From contig DHTF01000083.1 of assembly GCA_002411515.1 (NCBI GenBank), positions 28,426 to 92,425 of the forward strand: a stretch of 64,000 nucleotides of DNA, read 5' to 3'. The translations under genes were made by a program, and so were the position numbers. This stretch comes from Proteiniphilum sp. UBA5267 (lineage in GTDB: Bacteria; Bacteroidota; Bacteroidia; Bacteroidales; Dysgonomonadaceae). The stretch's first letter is position 1. Each line of letters starts with the position of its first letter. Below are positions 26,090 to 34,723 of the stretch, one piece after another. The notes beneath the pieces are model-generated. The model worked only from the letters and a program-made list of their open reading frames with translations, made no database searches and was not told the origin of the DNA.

Positions 26090-26531
26090 TTAGTCCTCCT
26101 TTTCGTTTAATTCTACCTCTGCGTCAACCACTTCAGCCTTTCTCCTGCTTCTTGGGTTTTACATTATCCGTAGCTCCGTGCATGCGTTTCCTGTCTTCCT
26201 GCCACCTTTGTTATTTCGTCTCTTCTCTGCATATTCCAATGCAAATTTATCCTGTTTCACAGTTAAGAAACGGATCACTCGTTCGTCACGACGGAAATTA
26301 AGCTTCCAGTTTTTCCACTACCGAAGGATCGGCGTTGAACTCGAGGAAAGTGTAAAAACCGGTCGTTTTCTTGTCGATGGTATAGGCCATCTTGCGCAAT
26401 CCCCAGTCTTCTTCGTTGATAATTTCAGCCCCTTGCTCTTTGAGGAGGTCCTTGAATTTTTCAACCGCTTCCTTCATCTGAGCATCAGACAAAACGGGAG
26501 TCAAAATGAAAACGGTTTCGTAATTATTCAT
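26090..26531 (-). pseudogene. rpsF: 30S ribosomal protein S6, reading frame broken by three single-base indels
   Basis: S6 binds 16S rRNA and S18. The frame opens at 26531 ([20 protein letters not shown]) but stops at 26298 after 77 residues, mid-domain. Removing one A of the run at 26295-26297 restores [19 protein letters not shown] and on to KTGN. Adding one T at about 26183 restores [14 protein letters not shown]. Removing one C at 26137-26138 restores KAEVVDAEVELNEKED and a stop at 26090-26092, just before rpsR. The rebuilt protein has 146 residues with a charged C-terminal extension. Because the text beyond each indel is clearly conserved S6 sequence, sequencing or assembly error is the likeliest cause. 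True loss cannot be excluded. Confidence 0.85.
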
Positions 26532-26582
26532 ACTAAATTAATTATTAATGCGTTAAATAAACTAACATAATTTTTCGAGCGG

Positions 26583-26613
26583 CAAAGATACAACAAATTA
26601 TCTAATTATCAAA
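26583..26613 (-). promoter_or_regulatory. Promoter of the rpsF-rpsR-rplI operon
   Basis: On the minus strand TTTG (26610-26613) is followed after exactly 19 bases by TATCTTTG (26583-26590). Both boxes and the spacing match the Bacteroidota primary sigma consensus. The rpsF start lies about 50 bases downstream. Confidence 0.85.
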
Positions 26614-26685
26614 GTCCTAATCATTTTAACTTTTCATGAGGGATCGATTTTTTCACTGGGCCTCAGGCAATCAACTTTTTCATCT

Positions 26686-26693
26686 TATCTTTG
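26686..26693 (+). promoter_or_regulatory. Candidate -7 box upstream of zwf
   Basis: TATCTTTG matches TAnnTTTG and lies 29 bases before the zwf ATG at 26723. A longer in-frame start at 26636 would include this box, which supports the shorter protein. Confidence 0.5.
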
Positions 26694-26722
26694 TTAAGAG
26701 CTATCCAAACAAATGCATAAAA

Positions 26723-28252
26723 ATGAAGAAAACAACTAACCAGGCACTGGTCATTTTCGGTGCCTCCGGCGACCTCACGTACAGGAAACTGATTCCCGCC
26801 GTATTTGATCTCTATATGAACGGATCGCTTCCGGAAGGATATGCCGTATTGGGTGTAAGCCGTACTGAGTTCACGGATCATCAGTTCCGGAAAAAGATGA
26901 AGGAGGGAATCAAACTGTTTGCGCATTATAAAGATGCGCCCAAGGAGAAGATCGATGATTTTCTCACCCGGCTTTATTACCTGAGCATCGATACCGGAAA
27001 AGGTGAAGAATACATCCACGTGAAGGATAAGCTGCATGCGTTGAACAAGAAACTTAATCTTGGACAGAACTATATTTTTTACCTATCCACCCCTCCCTCA
27101 CTCTACACCATTATTCCAAAATATCTTTATGGACAGGGACTTACGTTGCAGCAAAAGGGATTCAGGAGAATCATCATTGAAAAGCCTTTTGGCCGTGACC
27201 TGCAATCGGCCATCGGGCTGAATGAGCAGTTGCTGGAGTTCTTCGACGAGGATCAGATATACCGGATCGACCACTATCTGGGAAAAGAAACGGTACAGAA
27301 CCTGATGGTGACCCGTTTTGCCAATGGCATTTATGAACCGTTGTGGAATCGCAATTTTATCCAGCATGTGGAGATCACCGCAGCAGAGAATATCGGTGTG
27401 GAGGATCGGGGCGGTTACTACGATCACTCGGGTGCCTTGCGCGATATGATACAAAATCACCTGCTCCAGGTAGCCTCCTTGGTGGCGATGGAACCACCAG
27501 CCAAGCTCACGGCGGAAGATATCCGGTATGAAAAGATGAAAGTCTTTCGTTCATTGCGCCCCTTCAGTAAAAGTGACTTGAAAAAGAATGTAATTCGCGG
27601 ACAATATACCGAAGCCCTCGTCAGAGGGAAAAAATATAACGGTTATCGGGATGAGAAAAATGTGGACAAAGATTCCCGCACCGAGACCTATGCAGCCATG
27701 AAGGTCTATATCGACAACTGGCGCTGGCAAGGCGTCCCCTTTTATATCCGCACCGGAAAAAGATTGCCGACTAACGTCACGGAGGTTGTGATTCATTTCA
27801 AACCTTCACCACAGAAGCTGTTCAAATTAGCCGACAACTCTACCCAATCCGACAACCAGCTTATTCTTCGCATCCAACCCGATGAAGGCATTCTGCTGAA
27901 GACCGGCATGAAGGTTCCCGGAAGCGGTTATGAGGTGAAATCGGTCAACATGGATTTTCACTACACCGAACTGAACGATCATTACATCCCCAGTGCCTAC
28001 GAAAGATTGATCCTCGACAGCATGATCGGAGACAACATGCTCTACATGAGCAGTGAAGCTGCCGAGGAGACCTGGAAATTCGTACAGCCTGTGCTCGATT
28101 ACTGGGAGAGCAATAAGGAAGCGCCACTCCACGGATATCCCTCCGGATCGTGGGGACCCGATGTGGCGGACGACCTGATTGAGGGAAAAGAAAACACATG
28201 GCGTTACCCATGCAAAAATCTGGCGGAAGACGGAATTTATTGCGAATTATAA
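26723..28252 (+). CDS. zwf: Glucose-6-phosphate 1-dehydrogenase
   Basis: Oxidises glucose 6-phosphate to 6-phosphogluconolactone with NADP, first step of the oxidative pentose phosphate pathway. It has 509 residues from the ATG at 26723, chosen because MKKTTNQALVIFGASGDL begins the conserved nucleotide-binding fold and the upstream extension looks non-coding. The active-site motif RIDHYLGKE and EKPFGRDL are present. It is followed after 10 bases by pgl, the next enzyme. No gnd is seen in the window. Confidence 0.95.
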   Translation: MKKTTNQALVIFGASGDLTYRKLIPAVFDLYMNGSLPEGYAVLGVSRTEFTDHQFRKKMKEGIKLFAHYKDAPKEKIDDFLTRLYYLSIDTGKGEEYIHVKDKLHALNKKLNLGQNYIFYLSTPPSLYTIIPKYLYGQGLTLQQKGFRRIIIEKPFGRDLQSAIGLNEQLLEFFDEDQIYRIDHYLGKETVQNLMVTRFANGIYEPLWNRNFIQHVEITAAENIGVEDRGGYYDHSGALRDMIQNHLLQVASLVAMEPPAKLTAEDIRYEKMKVFRSLRPFSKSDLKKNVIRGQYTEALVRGKKYNGYRDEKNVDKDSRTETYAAMKVYIDNWRWQGVPFYIRTGKRLPTNVTEVVIHFKPSPQKLFKLADNSTQSDNQLILRIQPDEGILLKTGMKVPGSGYEVKSVNMDFHYTELNDHYIPSAYERLILDSMIGDNMLYMSSEAAEETWKFVQPVLDYWESNKEAPLHGYPSGSWGPDVADDLIEGKENTWRYPCKNLAEDGIYCEL

Positions 28253-28262
28253 AAACTGAAAT

Positions 28263-28991
28263 ATGGATATCAGAATATTCTCAAACCAGGACGACTTGAA
28301 TCAATCGTTCACAGTCTGGTTCAAAGAGATCCTGGCACAGAAAGAAACAGTCACTGTGGCTCTTTCGGGAGGCTCCACACCCAAGTCGCTGTTCGACTAT
28401 TGGGCACAGCTCCCGAAAGGGGAGATCGACTGGGAAAAAATAAAATTCTTCTGGAGTGACGAGCGTTGTGTACCGCCCACCGACGACGACAGCAACTACA
28501 AGATGACAAAAGATCATCTCCTTGATTTCGTGTCGGTGCCGCGGGAGAATATCTTTCGCATACAAGGAGAGAACGATCTGGAAGCGGAAGCCAAACGATA
28601 TGGCGATTTACTCGGCATCGAACTGGAAACAATCAACGATGTTCCCGTCTTCGATATCCTGATGCTGGGAATGGGAGACGACGGACATACCGCGTCCATT
28701 TTTCCACATGAAATAGCGCTTTGGCATCATCCGGCAAATTGTGTTACGGCAACCCACCCCAAGAGCGGACAGGTACGTGTGAGCCTCACGGGCAAGGTAA
28801 TCAATGCCGCCCAGCATGTGGTGTTTCTGGTTACCGGCGAGAATAAGGCTGATAAGGTGGCGGAAATCATCGGTCATCCACAGAGGGTTGAAAAAAAATA
28901 TCCGGCAGCACTGGTGCAACCGGATTCAGGAAATCTTCTTTGGTTTCTCGATGAAAAAGCAGCCCGAAAGCTGACTGCTAAAGATGATTAA
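28263..28991 (+). CDS. pgl: 6-phosphogluconolactonase (DevB type)
   Basis: Hydrolyses 6-phosphogluconolactone to 6-phosphogluconate. It has 242 residues of the sugar-isomerase-like fold: [34 protein letters not shown] and [18 protein letters not shown], all typical. It is in an operon with zwf. Its stop codon (28989-28991) overlaps the stop of the convergent def gene by four bases, so there is no room for an intervening terminator. Confidence 0.95.
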   Translation: MDIRIFSNQDDLNQSFTVWFKEILAQKETVTVALSGGSTPKSLFDYWAQLPKGEIDWEKIKFFWSDERCVPPTDDDSNYKMTKDHLLDFVSVPRENIFRIQGENDLEAEAKRYGDLLGIELETINDVPVFDILMLGMGDDGHTASIFPHEIALWHHPANCVTATHPKSGQVRVSLTGKVINAAQHVVFLVTGENKADKVAEIIGHPQRVEKKYPAALVQPDSGNLLWFLDEKAARKLTAKDD

Positions 28992-29548
28992 CGCACCGGC
29001 TTAATCTTGTAATCACAGTACACCTTCCCCTTTTCCATGTTGGAAAGTTTGCTTTTGATCATCCTTTTGCGCAGGGGAGAGATCTTGTCCACAAACATGA
29101 TCCCGTCGAGGTGATCATATTCATGCTGGATCACCCTCGCCATATATCCCTCATACGTTTCATCGTGAGGTTGCAGATCTTCATCTAGATATGATATCCG
29201 TATTTTGTCTTCGCGGGGCACTTTCTCATGGACACCCGGAATACTCAGGCATCCCTCTTCAACCAGTACCTCTTCGCCGCTGCGCTCTGTGATGTGGGCA
29301 TTGATAAACGCCTTTTTAAAATCGTTGAACTCAGGATGTTCCTCACTCGCCATTGGAGCAAGATCCACCACAAAGATGCGATCCTCAAGCCCCACCTGTG
29401 GCGCGGCAAGACCTACACCATCAGCATCATACATGGTTTCAAACATGTTGCCGATCAGCTCTTTCAAGTTGGGATAATTTCCCGGATCTATATCCCGGGT
29501 TACCTTACGCAACACAGGTTGACCATAAATATAAATGGGTAAAATCAT
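28988..29548 (-). CDS. def: Peptide deformylase
   Basis: Metalloenzyme that removes the formyl group from new proteins. It has 186 residues. The three motifs are [19 protein letters not shown] (metal Cys) and QHEYDHLDG (two metal His and the catalytic Glu). Its start overlaps the ruvX stop by four bases (ATGA), so the two are translationally coupled. It converges on pgl with overlapping stops. Confidence 0.97.
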   Translation of the reverse strand: MILPIYIYGQPVLRKVTRDIDPGNYPNLKELIGNMFETMYDADGVGLAAPQVGLEDRIFVVDLAPMASEEHPEFNDFKKAFINAHITERSGEEVLVEEGCLSIPGVHEKVPREDKIRISYLDEDLQPHDETYEGYMARVIQHEYDHLDGIMFVDKISPLRKRMIKSKLSNMEKGKVYCDYKIKPVR

Positions 29549-29967
29549 AATTTCATTCTTTTGCTTTCCATATATCCCTGCAGGATAATGGTGGCACTGA
29601 TCTCATCAACCAGTGCCTTGTTTTGTCTCTCCTTCTTTTTGAGTCCTCCGTCGATCATGGTCTGTTGAGCCATCTTTGATGAAAACCTTTCGTCGTAATA
29701 TTCTACTGGAATATGGGGATATATTTTCCTGAGCCTGTTTACAAAAGGTTCCACCCGTTTCATATTTTCGGAGGGCTCATTGTTCATTTGCTTTGGCAAG
29801 CCAACGACAATCACCGCTACCTCTTCCCTTCTCAGGTAATCTTCCAAAAAATCAAATAGTTTCGGAGTCTCTACCGTTGTCAGCCCGTTGGCAATAAGCT
29901 GTAAGGGGTCGCTTACTGCTATCCCTGTACGTTTTTTCCCATAATCGATGGATAACAGGCGAGCCAT
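29545..29967 (-). CDS. ruvX: Holliday junction resolvase-like protein YqgF/RuvX
   Basis: RNase H-fold nuclease of 140 residues, linked to pre-16S rRNA processing and possibly junction resolution. It has [17 protein letters not shown] with the first catalytic Asp, [10 protein letters not shown], and [10 protein letters not shown] with later acidic residues; [15 protein letters not shown] ends the fold. I start at the ATG 29965-29967; a longer frame to 30105 overlaps lptB and lacks homology. It lies four bases after lptB and overlaps def. Confidence 0.93.
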   Translation of the reverse strand: MARLLSIDYGKKRTGIAVSDPLQLIANGLTTVETPKLFDFLEDYLRREEVAVIVVGLPKQMNNEPSENMKRVEPFVNRLRKIYPHIPVEYYDERFSSKMAQQTMIDGGLKKKERQNKALVDEISATIILQGYMESKRMKL

Positions 29968-29971
29968 AATT

Positions 29972-30805
29972 TCAGTGTGTATCGAAAGTGCGCCTGCGCA
30001 GTTCAAAGTCGCGTCCCAGATACTTTTCACGCACCACGGGATTGTCGGCCAGTTCTTCGGCCGTACCCTGAAACAGTACCTTCCCTTCAAAAAGAAGATA
30101 AGCACGGTCGGTGATGCTTAGCGTCTCATCCACGTTGTGGTCGGTGATGAGAATGCCGATATTTCTGAACTTCAGTTGTGCCACAATCGACTGGATATCC
30201 TGTACCGCGATGGGGTCGATACCAGCAAAGGGCTCGTCGAGCATGATGAATTTCGGGTCAATTGCGAGGCAGCGTGCAATCTCGGCACGGCGTCGCTCAC
30301 CACCCGAAAGGCGGTCACCCAGGTTCTTGCGCACCTTCTGCAGACCAAATTCCTCTATCAGTGTCTCCAGCTTCTCCTTTTGTGCCTTTGCAGACATATC
30401 GGTAAATTCCAACACCGATTTAATGTTATCTTCCACCGTCATTTTCCGGAAGATAGAAGCTTCCTGAGCAAGATAACCAATACCATTCTGTGCTCGTTTA
30501 TAAACCGGATAACCGGTAATATTCTGATTACCGATGAAGATTTCGCCTTCGTTGGGGACAATCAGCCCGACAGTCATGTAAAATGTGGTCGTCTTGCCGG
30601 CTCCGTTCGGGCCGAGCAACCCGACAATCTCTCCTTGCTTCACGTTGATGGAAACATGGTTCACCACGGTCCGCTTGCCGTATCGTTTCACCAGATTCTC
30701 CGTACGCAGCATCAGCGGTTCGGCCTGCTGCGCCGTTTCGTCGTGAGAAGCGGCAATCACTTCTGTATCAATGGGAGGCATCCTATCATCAGCACGTTCA
30801 TCCAT
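29972..30805 (-). CDS. lptB: LPS export ABC transporter ATP-binding protein
   Basis: ATPase of the LptB2FG transporter, which extracts lipopolysaccharide from the inner membrane. It has 277 residues, with about 30 extra at the N-terminus before [12 protein letters not shown]. Walker A is [17 protein letters not shown], the Q-loop is [14 protein letters not shown], the signature is [15 protein letters not shown], Walker B is [14 protein letters not shown] and the H-loop is ITDHNVDET. The pattern is that of LptB rather than of amino acid transporters. A downstream start at residue 32 is possible; no lptF/G is nearby. Confidence 0.93.
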   Translation of the reverse strand: MDERADDRMPPIDTEVIAASHDETAQQAEPLMLRTENLVKRYGKRTVVNHVSINVKQGEIVGLLGPNGAGKTTTFYMTVGLIVPNEGEIFIGNQNITGYPVYKRAQNGIGYLAQEASIFRKMTVEDNIKSVLEFTDMSAKAQKEKLETLIEEFGLQKVRKNLGDRLSGGERRRAEIARCLAIDPKFIMLDEPFAGIDPIAVQDIQSIVAQLKFRNIGILITDHNVDETLSITDRAYLLFEGKVLFQGTAEELADNPVVREKYLGRDFELRRRTFDTH

Positions 30806-30822
30806 CTGTTCCGAAATTTTGG

Positions 30823-30830
30823 CAAAGATA
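30823..30830 (-). promoter_or_regulatory. Candidate -7 box upstream of lptB
   Basis: CAAAGATA on the plus strand reads TATCTTTG on the minus strand, in the 41-base gap between folB and lptB, 17 bases before the lptB start. No good -33 box is seen. Confidence 0.4.
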
Positions 30831-30846
30831 CGAAAAAGTTGCCAGT

Positions 30847-31206
30847 TTAGCGCGTCGCGGTGAGCACAATCGCAGCTTTTTCCATTTCTCCGTTCACAGG
30901 CGGGTGCATCTTCGCCACGCTCACACTCACAGTGGAAATTTGAGGGAACACGGTGATAACACGTTCCATAATACGGCCAGCCAGATGTTCCAACAGCTTG
31001 GAGGGTTGCTGCATCTCCGCCTTCACCAGCTCAAACACCTCGGCATAATTGATCGTATCACCCACCTCATCGCTCCTGCAGGCAGCCGTAATATCTGCGT
31101 CCAGCGTCATGTTCACCACAAACACATTCCCGATTTCTCTTTCTTGTGGGAGTACGCCGTGGTATGCGTAAAACCGCATATTTGACAGTTCAATTGTTGT
31201 CTTCAT
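30847..31206 (-). CDS. folB: Dihydroneopterin aldolase
   Basis: Folate-pathway enzyme that splits dihydroneopterin into 6-hydroxymethyl-dihydropterin and glycolaldehyde. It has 119 residues, the usual size. It shows [33 protein letters not shown] and [13 protein letters not shown] with the conserved Glu and Leu-Glu region. It lies upstream of lptB on the same strand and diverges from the aminopeptidase P gene. Confidence 0.93.
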   Translation of the reverse strand: MKTTIELSNMRFYAYHGVLPQEREIGNVFVVNMTLDADITAACRSDEVGDTINYAEVFELVKAEMQQPSKLLEHLAGRIMERVITVFPQISTVSVSVAKMHPPVNGEMEKAAIVLTATR

Positions 31207-31268
31207 ATATCTTTTATCTCTAACGTTTGTTCGAGCTCCTGCTGAATCAAATTTAAGAACAAATTTGT

Positions 31269-31276
31269 TATATTTG
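31269..31276 (+). promoter_or_regulatory. Candidate -7 box upstream of the Xaa-Pro aminopeptidase gene
   Basis: TATATTTG matches TAnnTTTG, 27 bases before the ATG at 31304, in the 97-base gap divergent from folB. Confidence 0.45.
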
Positions 31277-31303
31277 TTGTTTTATTGGCAAAATTAACGA
31301 GTA

Positions 31304-33094
31304 ATGAAGACAAATGAAATCCCCGAAAGGCTGTCAGCCTTGAGAAAATTCATGGAGGAGAAGCAACTGGATGCATTCATCATTCCCAGTACCGACGCCC
31401 ATGTAAGTGAATATCCCCCCAAGCATTGGGAATCCAGAAAATGGATCAGTGGCTTCACCGGTTCAGCCGGCACAGCCGTCGTCACCAAAGAGTTGGCAGG
31501 CGTATGGACCGATTCACGTTATTTCCTTCAGGCTGCCGACGAGTTGGCGGATACGGGATTTGAACTCTTTAAAATGGGCCAGGCCGACACGCCCGATATG
31601 ACCGAGTGGATTGTTGCACAGGTAGGACAGGATGGTACCGTTGGTATCGACGGGCTGGTCTATGCTGCTTCTGACGCCCTCGCCCTGCTAAACAAGCTTC
31701 AGACTAAAAATATTCAACTGGAGTCCTCATTCGATCCGTTTTCGGAAATTTACAAAGATCGTCCGGAAATTCCCAAAAACGAAGCTTTCATTCTCCCCGA
31801 GGAGATCGCGGGTGAATCGGTAAAGAGTAAAATTAACAGAATCAACAGCGAGTTGAAAAAGGTGGATGCCAACGGCATCATCATCGTCACCCTCGATGCG
31901 GTAGCATGGACCTTTAACCTCAGGGGCAACGATGTGGACTACAACCCGGTAACTGTCGCCTACGGATATGTCTCGGAGAATGAGACCATCCTGTTTATCG
32001 ATCCGGAAAAAATGACCGATGAGGCTGCAAATGCTTATGCAGAGCAAGGTGTCACCCTTCAGGATTATCAGGATATATTCGACTATGTAGCCAACCTGCC
32101 TGAGAACAGCACGGTCTGCATTACCGGGAGTAAGATCAATTACAAATTGCGTCAGACTATTCCCTCCTCATGTCGGGTAGTGGATCTCCCTTCGCCGGTA
32201 GATCTGATGAAGAGTGTGAAAAATGAGACAGAACTCAACGGTTTCCGCAATGCAATGATCAAAGATGGCGTGGCTCTGGTAAAGTTTTACATGTGGCTTG
32301 AGCAGGCTGTACCTGCGGGCGAGGTAAACGAGGTGACGGTGGCGGAGAAACTGCTCGAATACCGTTCTCAGCAAGACCTATTTGTGGGTGAGAGTTTCGG
32401 CACCATTGCCGGATATGGGCCCAACGGCGCGGTGATTCACTACCATGCATATCCGGAAACCTGCCTGCAGGTAGAACCGATGGGATTGCTGCTGATCGAC
32501 TCGGGCGGACAGTACAAGAATGGCACAACCGACATTACCCGCACGGTGGCGGTAGGAGAACTTACCAAACAGATGAAAGCGGATTATACTCGGGTACTGA
32601 AGGGGCACATTGCGCTGGCGAGCGCCATCTTCCCCGAAGGAACACGTGGATCTCAGCTGGACATTCTGGCTCGCAAGTCTTTATGGGAAAACGGACTCAC
32701 CTACTGGCACGGAACAGGACATGGCATCGGCCATTTTCTCAACGTGCACGAGGGTCCACAAAACATCCGCTTGGAAGAGAATCCCACCAAACTACAACCC
32801 GGGATGGTTACTTCCAACGAGCCGGGCCTGTATCGCGCCAATCAGTATGGCATCCGCATTGAAAACCTCATTGTGACGCAGGAATATCAAAAAACAGAAG
32901 AGTTCGGTACGTTCTACAACTTTGAGACCATCACCCTTTGCCCCATCGATACGACACCTATTGCGAAGAAACTGCTGACCAAGAGGGAGATTAAGTGGCT
33001 GAATAAATACCACAAAATGGTATATAGCAAGCTGAAAAATCATCTGAGCAAGGAAGAGAAAGCATGGCTAAAAAGTAAAACGAAATCCATATAA
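31304..33094 (+). CDS. pepP: Xaa-Pro aminopeptidase (aminopeptidase P, M24B)
   Basis: Removes an N-terminal residue before proline. It has 596 residues, in the long three-domain form seen in Bacteroidota and eukaryotic cytosolic enzymes. Two creatinase-like domains come first, with DAFIIPSTDAHVSEY and WISGFTGSAGTAVV. The catalytic domain has metal ligands in LLIDSGGQYKNGTTDITRT (two Asp), GTGHGIGHFLNVHEGPQ (His), SNEPGLYR (Glu) and IRIENLIV (Glu). There is no signal peptide, so it acts in the cytosol. The gamma carbonic anhydrase gene follows after 46 bases. Confidence 0.95.
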   Translation: MKTNEIPERLSALRKFMEEKQLDAFIIPSTDAHVSEYPPKHWESRKWISGFTGSAGTAVVTKELAGVWTDSRYFLQAADELADTGFELFKMGQADTPDMTEWIVAQVGQDGTVGIDGLVYAASDALALLNKLQTKNIQLESSFDPFSEIYKDRPEIPKNEAFILPEEIAGESVKSKINRINSELKKVDANGIIIVTLDAVAWTFNLRGNDVDYNPVTVAYGYVSENETILFIDPEKMTDEAANAYAEQGVTLQDYQDIFDYVANLPENSTVCITGSKINYKLRQTIPSSCRVVDLPSPVDLMKSVKNETELNGFRNAMIKDGVALVKFYMWLEQAVPAGEVNEVTVAEKLLEYRSQQDLFVGESFGTIAGYGPNGAVIHYHAYPETCLQVEPMGLLLIDSGGQYKNGTTDITRTVAVGELTKQMKADYTRVLKGHIALASAIFPEGTRGSQLDILARKSLWENGLTYWHGTGHGIGHFLNVHEGPQNIRLEENPTKLQPGMVTSNEPGLYRANQYGIRIENLIVTQEYQKTEEFGTFYNFETITLCPIDTTPIAKKLLTKREIKWLNKYHKMVYSKLKNHLSKEEKAWLKSKTKSI

Positions 33095-33140
33095 CAGAAA
33101 TTAAATCTGTGGATGTATCATCAAAAAATAAAATCTTTAC

Positions 33141-33674
33141 ATGGCTTTAATTAAATCTGTTCGCGGCTTCACGCCCCAAATCGGTGAAAACAGTTATCTG
33201 GCAGAAAATGCCACCCTCATCGGCGATGTGGTGATAGGCCGCGATTGCAGCATCTGGTACAACGCTGTATTGCGCGGCGACGTGAACTCCATTCGGATCG
33301 GCGACCGGGTGAACGTGCAGGATGGCACCGTCATCCACACCCTTTATCAGAAATCGGTCTCTATCATTGGCAACGATGTCTCCATCGGACACAATGTGGT
33401 TATTCATGGAGCAAAAATTGAGGATGGCGCTTTGATCGGAATGGGTGCCATCGTGCTCGATCATGCCGTAGTGGGTGAAGGGGCGATCATTGCCGCCGGA
33501 GCGGTGGTATTGAGCGGCACACAGGTAGAGCCCGGCAGCATCTATGCGGGTGTTCCTGCTAAATTCGTAAAGAAGGTCGATCCGGAGCAGTCCAAAGAGA
33601 TGAACCAGAAAATAGCCAGCAACTATTTAATGTATGCCGGTTGGTTTAAGGAGGACGACTCCTCGAATTTATAA
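33141..33674 (+). CDS. Gamma carbonic anhydrase family protein
   Basis: Left-handed beta-helix protein of 177 residues built from hexapeptide repeats (IGDVVIGRDCSIWYNAVLRG and on). Three histidines that could bind zinc lie in TVIHTLYQ, SIGHNVVIHG (two). This is the CamH/YrdA type. Such proteins often have weak or no carbonic anhydrase activity, so the true reaction is uncertain. It is 46 bases after the aminopeptidase gene and ends 44 bases before a terminator hairpin. Confidence 0.92.
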   Translation: MALIKSVRGFTPQIGENSYLAENATLIGDVVIGRDCSIWYNAVLRGDVNSIRIGDRVNVQDGTVIHTLYQKSVSIIGNDVSIGHNVVIHGAKIEDGALIGMGAIVLDHAVVGEGAIIAAGAVVLSGTQVEPGSIYAGVPAKFVKKVDPEQSKEMNQKIASNYLMYAGWFKEDDSSNL

Positions 33675-33718
33675 ATTACAAGGAGAGGGAGCATGTAGCT
33701 TTCCTGCCCGAATCAAGA

Positions 33719-33750
33719 GGCTGTCTCGAAAAATATTTCGAGACAGCCTT
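33719..33750 (+). terminator. Hairpin terminator after the carbonic anhydrase-like gene
   Basis: A perfect 14-base-pair stem (AGGCTGTCTCGAAA with its complement) and the loop AATA are followed by TTTTT. It has the same layout as the hairpin at 17459-17492, with paired substitutions in the stem. Confidence 0.85.
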
Positions 33751-33930
33751 TTTTCATTTTCATATTTTCCGTTGAAGGGGGTACTGCCCGAGTATATCGG
33801 CAGTGAAATAGTTCTGAAATATGGAAGAAATAGCTTTTTCCTCGGATAACGGAAGGGTATTGGAAGGGTAATGGGTCGTTATCTCCTTATTGTTATATAA
33901 GCGAAATACAAGGGATATAGGGAGAGATAC

Positions 33931-33963
33931 CGAACCAGGTACGAACCAGGTACGAACCAGGTA
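33931..33963. repeat. Three tandem copies of an 11-base unit
   Basis: CGAACCAGGTA occurs three times in a row with no mismatch. It is non-coding, has no spacers and is too short for a CRISPR array. An 11-base unit puts each copy about one helical turn apart, so a clustered protein-binding site is possible; slippage is the simpler view. Confidence 0.85.
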
Positions 33964-33972
33964 GCAAGAAAA

Positions 33973-34000
33973 GCCGTCACATGTTAAAACATGCGACGGC
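33973..34000 (-). terminator. Hairpin terminator after the PEGA lipoprotein gene
   Basis: Stem GCCGTC-CATGT with its complement, one mismatch and a short AT loop, 35 bases after the stop of the minus-strand gene. On the minus strand it is followed by TTTTC. Confidence 0.65.
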
Positions 34001-34035
34001 CTTCTTGATTTCCTAAACGGATCGTAAATTTTCTT

Positions 34036-34485
34036 TTAATCTTTCAACACACCCGAAATGAATTGATTTCCACTGGCATCGGTCACCACGGCCGGTTGAT
34101 CGGCTTTTGTCAGGGAGGCCGTGCGCACAGGTCTCAGTTCATAGGTATGAACCGGGTTGTATTTCATTGTCCACAGAAAAGGGAACAGAAAGAAAATTCC
34201 ACCGATAATGGCACCCACATCGGCACTTTCATCTCTCGACAGCGTGGTATACAGTGGTTCGTATCCCTCTTTTTCCAGCCGGATTTCGGTTGTGCTTCCT
34301 ACAATTCTTGTGTCGGAATGGGAATAGGGAGTTCTTCCTTTGTACTCACCATTCATGTACACTTTGGCGCCACTCGGATCGGACTGGATTAATGTGCTAC
34401 TTGAGCAACTGGCAAATAATACTGCCACAGCCAGTAACAATGCGGCAGATTTCATGAAAAAAGAATTTTTAGGCATATCGATCAT
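34036..34485 (-). CDS. PEGA domain lipoprotein
   Basis: Protein of 149 residues with a lipoprotein signal peptide ending in LFASC (lipid-attached Cys near residue 26). A PEGA-like domain follows: IQSDPSGAKVYMNGEYKGRT and LEKEGYEPLYTTL, a small beta fold found in surface and envelope proteins. A later hydrophobic segment (GAIIGGIFFLFPFLW) may be a membrane or membrane-contact helix. It is a single gene, bounded by a terminator and by its own candidate promoter. Function is unknown; attachment to the outer or inner membrane is expected. Confidence 0.8.
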   Translation of the reverse strand: MIDMPKNSFFMKSAALLLAVAVLFASCSSSTLIQSDPSGAKVYMNGEYKGRTPYSHSDTRIVGSTTEIRLEKEGYEPLYTTLSRDESADVGAIIGGIFFLFPFLWTMKYNPVHTYELRPVRTASLTKADQPAVVTDASGNQFISGVLKD

Positions 34486-34505
34486 GTTTTTGTAAAAGTA
34501 TTCTG

Positions 34506-34513
34506 CAAAGATA
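34506..34513 (-). promoter_or_regulatory. Candidate -7 box for the PEGA lipoprotein gene
   Basis: CAAAGATA reads TATCTTTG on the minus strand, 20 bases before the start codon at 34485. Confidence 0.45.
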
Positions 34514-34723
34514 GATTTTTTTCACAATCACACACAATTATAAATATGCATATTCACTTTTGAAGTTTTCTTTGGGAATAGCAGGAAAATAGACCGGCTA
34601 TTTTTGCATTTTTTAAGCCGCACTACTGCAACTTTTTTTCACATATCCCATCTTACCAATAAAACCACATCATATCCCGGTATTTGCAAGGTTGATTTAT
34701 CGGGTTACTTAATTTAATTTGTT

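Larger units (their letters stand above)
33675..34035. other. Intergenic stretch with hairpins and a tandem repeat
   Basis: These 361 bases have no convincing gene. They hold the terminator hairpin at 33719-33750, a 30-base segment (about 33754-33783) that resembles the sequence after the ackA hairpin, a threefold 11-base tandem repeat at 33931-33963 and a second hairpin at 33973-34000. A short GGAAGGGTA direct repeat near 33850-33870 is also seen. The mix suggests a decayed mobile or repeat element, but no coding remnant remains. Confidence 0.6.

Noticed and set aside
33931-33963. Possible CRISPR array
   Set aside because: The 11-base units are directly adjacent with no spacers, and no cas gene is in the window.
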